Assembly (NCBI GenBank): GCA_033816765.1
Contig: CM066290.1
Location: 620,001 to 684,000, forward strand
Reading direction: 5' to 3'
DNA length: 64,000 nt
DNA from: Nothopassalora personata
Lineage: Eukaryota > Ascomycota > Dothideomycetes > Mycosphaerellales > Mycosphaerellaceae
A program made the position numbers and the translations under genes. Within the stretch, counting starts at the first letter, position 1. The number at the start of each line of letters is the position of its first letter. This document shows, piece by piece, positions 58,333-64,000 of this stretch. Below the pieces are notes generated by a model. The model ran no database searches and was not told the origin of the DNA. It saw only the letters and a list, made by a program, of their open reading frames with translations.

Positions 58333-58626
58333 CTTAGCGTTCCTAAATATAAAGGAGATTCGTAGATCTCGGTAATTAGTCTAATTATTCTAAGTATAAG
58401 TAGCCTAATTAGTCTAAGTATAAGTAGTCCAATCGCCCTAAGTCTAAGCATAAGTAGTCTAATTGCCCTAAGTCTAAGCGCTTAGGTAGGATAAGTTACG
58501 TACTCGTCTCATTATTATAATTCTAGGGTCTATAGGAATTATTCCGTAATACTATCCCTCTTTTAGCCTAGCTTTATCCCGAAGCTTTATAAGCTGTTAT
58601 TATTTCTTATAGTAGTAGTTAACTAT

Positions 58627-59165
58627 ATCTTCTTCCTTCTATAAACGCCGTTAACGACTTACTCTAGATACTAAAATCTCTAGTATTAAAATAGCTCTAT
58701 ATATAAATTGTTAGAAGTCTCAATCCTCGGGCGCGGTAGTAAAGTATATCGTAGGTTCTCGGTCTAGGAAGTGTTCGGCCTACATTCGAAAAGGCTATAA
58801 GGATTACGATGTGCGTCTTTCTCGTCCGGAGTAGGAACGTCTTCGCGATTCGCGCGATAAGCTTAAGCTAGAACTTAAGAGGATTAAAGAGGAGAAGGTA
58901 CGGCTAAAGATACGTAAGATCCGTCTTTAGAAATAGCTACGCTTAGCTAAGCATTACGCTAACGACGCCGTCGCTAAGGAGTTAGAGGAGCTTAAGGAGG
59001 AAGAGACGCGTAAGGAGCTAGCGTCTCTTAAGTAGGCGTCGGGGGTAGAGGTGTTACCTCTACTAGTTTCTTTCTCGGATATTCTAGAGATGCCCGTAAA
59101 CGACTAGGCGGCGCTTTCTAGGACGGAGCCCTAGGGCGAGTCCCTAGGGGTAGAAACTTATTAGG
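58627..59165 (+). pseudogene. RIPed homologue of the antisense zinc-cluster/coiled-coil gene
   Basis: The DNA before it (TAGCCTAGCTTTATCCCGAAG at 58565-58585) matches the leader of the young element's antisense gene at about 20993-21013, with RIP changes. The protein relic reads KCSAYIRKGYKDYDVR, where Tyr stands at Cys positions of the young protein (KSGRCSECNEHNIKGCDVR). It continues RLRDSRDKLKLELKRIKEEK and YANDAVAKELEELKEEE, parallel to RDKLTRELEAVRHDLVRKSEE. Strand and place relative to the LTR are the same. Confidence 0.65.
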
Positions 59166-59203
59166 GTATTTATTTATAAGTTATGTCCCTATTTCTATTA
59201 ATC

Positions 59204-59276
59204 GGCTAGGTAGCTTAGTAGTAGAGCGTAAGCTATCTATACTCTTAAGGTCGTAGGTTTAATTCCTACCCTAGTC
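59204..59276 (+). pseudogene. tRNA-like relic (Lys CTT type?)
   Basis: 73 nt. Acceptor GGCTAGG pairs with CCTAGTC, the D-arm is GCTT...GAGC, the anticodon-loop-like CTCTTAA fits tRNA-Lys(CTT), and the T-arm is GTAGG-TTTAATT-CCTAC with a B-box-like GGTTTAATTCC (C-to-T from GGTTCRANTCC). The anticodon stem is imperfect, so it is probably not functional. Confidence 0.5.
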
Positions 59277-59284
59277 GCTCGTCG

Positions 59285-59480
59285 GCCGAGAGATCTATTA
59301 TCGTAGGTCGTATCGGCGGACCTATTTTTAGTATTGTCGGATCTTTTACTAACAGTTTCGTAGGTATTGTTTTAGTTCCTAGGTATTTTCTAATTCGTCG
59401 TATCCTTTCTACTTAATAAGGTATCGCTAACCTTTTTTATCTAGGATTTTTTTAACTTCGAATTCGTTTTCTACTTCTAG
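59285..59480 (-). pseudogene. Chromodomain at the end of element D pol
   Basis: On the minus strand: NEFEVKKILDKKG.RYLIK.KGYDELENT.E, with TAG where Gln or Trp are expected. It is the typical EYEVEKILD...YLVKWKGY...TWEP chromodomain of Gypsy chromoviruses. Confidence 0.7.
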
Positions 59481-59543
59481 CTCGAAATAGAAGCTTTCCT
59501 AGTAGGGTGTTTCGGCGTCTACGGGTTCTAACTTAGAGATATA

Positions 59544-59949
59544 TGTTACGGTTCTAATCTAGGGCTAAAGGAAGCTAACTAATTAGACCTCTACAATTGG
59601 TAGGCGCTTCCGCCCGAGAAGTGCTCTCTCGCCCGTAGGAATGAAACCAAGGAACCGAGAGAGTAACTAAAGTAATCTCCTTAACCTCGTTAATCTCGGT
59701 GATCTCGAGAGAACATAGAGAGCATAGAGAGCACGGAGAGCAACGCTCTATCTCCTTTGTATTTAGGAACGCTAAGAAACCCTTATAGTTCTAATGCGTT
59801 CAACTTATGTTACTATCTCACTAATTAGAATACAACTCTTATTCCTATTATTTATCTTCGCTTAGCTTACTTTAGCCTCTCTAAAGAATACCGCCACGTG
59901 ACTTGACTTATCTCTCTTTTGAGACTAGCCCTAGAACGAGATAATAACA
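59544..59949 (+). repeat. 5' LTR of element B
   Basis: 406 bp; its reverse complement matches 45611-45786 plus 58333 onward. It contains GAGAGCA-type repeats, as does the young element's LTR. Confidence 0.75.
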
Positions 59950-60129
59950 CTTTAAACGCCCTTAGGATAAGCGCTACTTAAGCAGCTAGTAGGGGAACAC
60001 CCGCCCCTAGCGAAGTAGGAAGCATCCGCCGTGCGCTACTATAATAGACTACTACGAAGGACGATAAGTCTAATGACGATAACGAGCCTACTCCGAGGAA
60101 GAACGACGTTAAGGCTACTAAGCTAGACC

Positions 60130-61130
60130 TCTTCTATAGAGACAGAGCTAAGTTCGACGACTAGATCAATTAGATAGATATGTATCTTATGTTTAACCTA
60201 GTCGATGCCGATAAAAGAACTATCTTCGCTATTACGTACCTTCGCGGAAGCGCGTAGAACTAGATTAAACCTTACCTTAAGGAATACCTTAAAGGTATAG
60301 GACGATTAGACCCTACTAGAATGTTCAGGAACTACACCCTCTTTAAAGATAAGATAAAGTTAATCTTTAGAACCTCGAACGAAGTCCAATAGGCTATACG
60401 AATCATTTAACACCTAAAATAGAAGACGTCTACTTTAGAGTATGCCGCCAAATTCGAAGAATACGGACAAATTACTAGATGGGACTAGACGGCGTTAATA
60501 ACTATGTTCCGACGTGGACTTAAAGACTCTATTAAGGACGAGTTAATAAGACACGGGGGACAGATTACTAACCTCGAAGAGCTAATAAAGGCGTCGATCA
60601 ATATCGATAACTAGCTCTAGGAACGACACTAGGAGAAGAAATACGACTCTAAAGTAGGAGGAATAGTAGGATACGCTCCGGATCGTAGACCCTTAGGAGG
60701 ATACGTTACGAAGGGAGAATTCTCACGACAAAACCAGCCCTACTATAGACTACAGCTAATGAAACTGGACGTTACCTAACGAGGACGGAGGATCGATAAG
60801 AGTAGGGGCTACGGAAAGCCCTTTAAAGGAAAAGGAAAACTCACATACTATGCCTGTAGTAAGGAAGGTTACATAGCACGGGATTGCCGCGGTAAGTGTA
60901 AGGGGTAGCCTAGTAGCTAACCCCTACATGTGGCCTTACATATAACATGCGGTCGCGACCGGCTACTAAGCCGTACGTAACACGCATAAGTACACCTTGC
61001 GACGCGCGATGCGTCTTAAACAAAAGGTAAGAATTAGTTCATCTACGACTAGTAGGTCGTAGGCGTGCTATACATTACGACATCCCCTTAATAGTAAGAA
61101 TATAGTACGCCGCGAGCAATTTAATATAAT
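60130..61130 (+). pseudogene. gag of element B, split by a solo LTR
   Basis: KFDDWI..IDMYLMFNLVDADKR, AITYLRGSA, KPYLKEYLKGI and the knuckle YYACSKEGYIARDC (first Cys and the His changed to Tyr, as RIP would do), then the 197-bp LTR at 60897, then NIVRREQFNMM. TAG breaks are frequent. Confidence 0.7.
60897..61093 (+). repeat. Solo LTR of the 197-bp family in element B gag
   Basis: 197 bp, same orientation as the LTRs of element A, flanked by GTAAG at 60892-60896 and 61094-61098. Confidence 0.85.
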
Positions 61131-62259
61131 GCAACCCCGAACTAGTAAATCTAAGAGTAGCGTTAGATCTCGGGGAGATACTGACTATACTCGGAGAGTA
61201 GGGGAGAGAGCTAGTAATAGAAGTACGACGCCTCTCCTAGACCCCTTAGAAGGACGAGGAGGATACTATAGGTAGTAAATAGTAGTTATTCCATTTAATG
61301 CGAAGAACTAACTACGATAGTTTAACATAATAATACAAAGAGTCGACTACGAGATCGAATCCGAATCTCGAAATGGTTATAGAAGCCTTCATTAGCGATT
61401 CTATTACTAAGACTCGTGTTAAGTTTACTACGCCGCGAAGTTAGGCGTAGGGTATTAGCCTTAGTAACTACGAGGAACCCTAGGAGCGACGCATAGGTAA
61501 GACGCTACGCTCCGAGAAGTAGACATCGATAAATCCTACTTTAACGAAGATAGAAGCAACAAAGAAAATCAGGACCTAGGATAGAACGGATTATAGTTAC
61601 TAGAACCATAGGAAGAAAGTCAAGAAACTACCGGGCTAAATACTATTAAGGAAGAACAGGATCCGGAAGAATTAAGCGAAGAAGATTCCTCCGAAGGAGG
61701 AGAGAGCGACACTAACGACGATAACGAATAACTTACTTTTACGGTAGATGTACCTAAGAAACTGTACGACATAATCATCTACCTATAAAGAAGGCACGAG
61801 GAATTCCTACCTAAGATAGGTAGACGAAGGAGGCTACATTCCATTAAGTTTAATAAGACACACGACACCCTACGAGGCATAGCCTAGGGATACCCACTTA
61901 TAGAAACAACCGAGAATCTAGCAACCGTCGTTATAGAACGACCACCTATAGGAAGCCAAATAACAGGTACCGGGTACTAAATACTAGTAGGAACTTTCGT
62001 CTTAAACGAACTACGAACAGTAGTATAGCACGTACGGGCTCTCTACTTAGAAACGTAGAAGATCTAGGAACGTAACAGACTATAAGTGTAGACATAGGGT
62101 AACGGGCTATAGGTTCTAGCCGAAGCCTCTAGGTACGAAGCATAGCGAACCATATACCACTCGGGAAAAGGATTAGCTCCCTAGGAATAAGCGACCGGAG
62201 GGAGTTATACAATACTTAGGCTTACGCATCGACATTAAACACAGTTTTCTAGACATAAG

Positions 62260-64000
62260 CAATCGTTAACGGACATAAGACTAGTATTATGATCGACTTA
62301 GGAGTAGCGGGGAATTTTATCTCCGAGTCTTTTATAAGAAGAAACGGGTTAGCTACCCTAAAGAAGAAATGGGGTTACGAGTTAATCGCGGTAAACGGAT
62401 TATCGTTACCTAGCGTAGAATGGGAGACGATACTATTACTACTAGCTATCTAATAGTACTACGAGAATATTACCTTAGATGTTACTAATATAGCTAGTTA
62501 TAACATAGTATTAGGTATGCCTTAGTTAAGAAAGCACAATCTAGTAATCGACTAGAGAAGAGGAGTACTTACATTTAGGGAATGCGATTGCGTTATCGAC
62601 ATTTAGCCTACGTAGTAGTAGCGTTCACTAGTAGATAAGGTAAGGAAATAGCTAAACGAGATATAGCTTACGCCGAACAGAAGGATAGAAGAACCACCTT
62701 CGACCGGGATAGACACTAGCGTAGGGCCGCCGGGTTACGAAGTTACTAGAAGTAATAGAAGTAACGCACTATCGAAGAATACTAATATCTTAGAGTTAAG
62801 TATTCCTAAGGAGTATCGCAAGTAGTCGCGACTCTTTAAAGAGGAGAGAGGTAAAACCGCCTTACCTAAGCACCGCCTATGGGATCATAAGATCAACATT
62901 CAGCTAGGGAAAGAGCCTCTATAGGGACCCCTATACTAAATGTCTAAGAAAGAGCTATAGACCCTACGAGAATAGCTAAAGGAGAAGCTAGCTAAAGGAT
63001 AGATAAGAAGATCCACCTTAAGTGTAGGAACTCTATACATGTTCGTTCTAAAAGTAAACGGGAAGTTACGACTCGTACAAGACTATAGGAAGTTAAACGA
63101 GATTACGATTAAGAACCGATACCCGCTACCTAACATCGAAGAAGCATAAGATAGATTAACCGGATTAGACTAGTATACGAAGATTAACCTACGAGACGCC
63201 TTCTACGCTATACCGATAGTAGAAGGAGAAGAATGGAAAACCGCTTTTAGAATAAGATACGGACTCTACGAATTCTTAGTTATGCTAATAGGATTAACTA
63301 ACGCACCCGCATCCTGCTAGGACCTTGTTAACGAAACACTTAGAGACCTACTCGACGTATACGTTATCGCCTACATGGACGACATACTAGTCTACACGAA
63401 AGGATCCCTATAGAAGCATATAAGACAAGTCTAGGATGTCTTCGAACGACTTACGTAGTTAGGATTTAAGACAGCACCCGAGAAATGCGAATTCTATAAG
63501 AAAGAAGTTAAATTCCTAGGCTTTATTATTAGCACTATAGGGATAACGATCGACCCTACGAAGACACAGTTAATTAGAGAGTGGCTAGAACCGAAAACAG
63601 TTAAGGACGTACAATCATTCCTTAGACTAACGAACTATAACCGGAAATTCATTAAGGACTATTTAAAGATAGCAGTACTAATGACGATACTTACAAGAAA
63701 GGACGTCACTTGGAAATAGGGAAAGGAACAGATTGAAGCATTTAAGAAACTTAAGGAATAATGCGCTTTAGCCCCTACGCTTCGACTATTCGATAGTAGT
63801 AAGGAAGTCCACATCGAGACCGATGCGTCTAATATAGCAATAGGCGCGTGTTTAACATAGACACACGATAGGTAGAGACACCTAGTAGCCTATTACTCCT
63901 GGAAAATGACTATAGCGGAACAGAACTACGACATCCATAATAAAGAGCTTCTAGCCATTGTTGCTACTATACAACATTAGAGAGTATATGTCGAGGGCCC
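62260..64000 (+). pseudogene. pol of element B (protease, RT, start of RNase H)
   Basis: Protease region near 62280 (MIDLGVAGNFISESF, where DSGA is expected). The RT near 62990-63500 has [32 protein letters not shown] and the catalytic box AYMDDILVY at 63369-63395, still intact. RNase H starts HIETDASNIAIGACLT. TAG codons throughout make it non-coding. Confidence 0.8.

Larger units (their letters stand above)
45611..59543 (-). mobile_element. Minus-strand chromovirus (element D), truncated and split
   Basis: Its 3' LTR is in two parts, 45611-45786 and 58333-58551, separated by element C, which duplicated CTTAG. The LTR is the inverted counterpart of the one at 59544-59949. Next to it lie a pyrimidine tract (plus strand, 58552-58566; polypurine on the minus strand), an antisense ORF relic (+), a tRNA-like relic and the pol chromodomain (-). 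The rest of pol is cut off at 59543 where element B starts. Confidence 0.65.
59544..64000 (+). mobile_element. Plus-strand Gypsy (element B), RIPed, runs off the right edge
   Basis: 5' LTR 59544-59949 (406 bp, TGTTACGG...AATAACA), then CTTTAAACGCCC as primer-binding region, gag, protease, RT and the start of RNase H at the window end. The LTR is the same family as the inverted one of element D. The gag is interrupted by a solo LTR. Confidence 0.8.

Noticed and set aside
58245..58451. 68-codon Leu/Ile-rich minus-strand ORF
   Set aside because: It spans the LTR end of element C and low-complexity repeats in the LTR of element D; not a gene.

Overview
The window is nuclear DNA of a filamentous ascomycete (Pezizomycotina; Dothideomycetes is only a guess). 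Host genes have short introns of about 49-110 bp with GT...AG ends. They belong to fungal families: Zn2Cys6 regulators, a hydroxyornithine acyltransferase, a Baeyer-Villiger monooxygenase, a P450 and a STAND/NACHT protein. Most transposable-element DNA carries a repeat-induced point mutation (RIP) pattern: CpA and TpG are almost gone, TpA is in excess, CpG is kept, and TAG/TAA stand where Gln or Trp codons are expected.

Layout. 1-13.4 kb is a compact gene block: the 3' part of a regulator, a Baeyer-Villiger monooxygenase (-), a second regulator (+), a SidF/SidL-like acyltransferase (-), a P450 (-) and the splicing factor Rds3/PHF5A (+). 14.2-15.3 kb is a broken amine oxidase that runs into 12.6 kb of nested retrotransposons (15.3-27.9 kb): a Copia relic holds a RIPed Gypsy chromovirus with 197-bp LTRs, and that holds a young, unmutated 2.4-kb element with identical 319-bp LTRs. 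28-33 kb is a second gene island: Wbp1, a 9.5-kDa complex I subunit and two hypothetical genes. A short-chain dehydrogenase gene at 33.0-36.0 kb is split exactly by a RIPed pogo/Fot1 transposon. After an F-box fragment and a RIPed block (37.3-40 kb) come a small secreted-protein candidate and a NACHT gene (41.7-44.8 kb). From 45 kb to the right edge there is a second nest: a chromovirus on the minus strand is interrupted by another Gypsy, which holds a Copia, which holds a solo-LTR-like insert. A plus-strand Gypsy then runs off the window.

The most interesting signal is in the retroelements. Four of them have coding sequence on the strand opposite gag-pol, placed just before the 3' LTR. In the young element this gene is intact, encodes a Zn2Cys6 zinc cluster plus a coiled coil, and appears to have its own spliceosomal intron. 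An intron can persist there only because the retrotransposon RNA is made from the other strand.

All calls come from reading the sequence and recalled family motifs. No database search or alignment program was run. Exon ends are inferred from splice consensus and frame.
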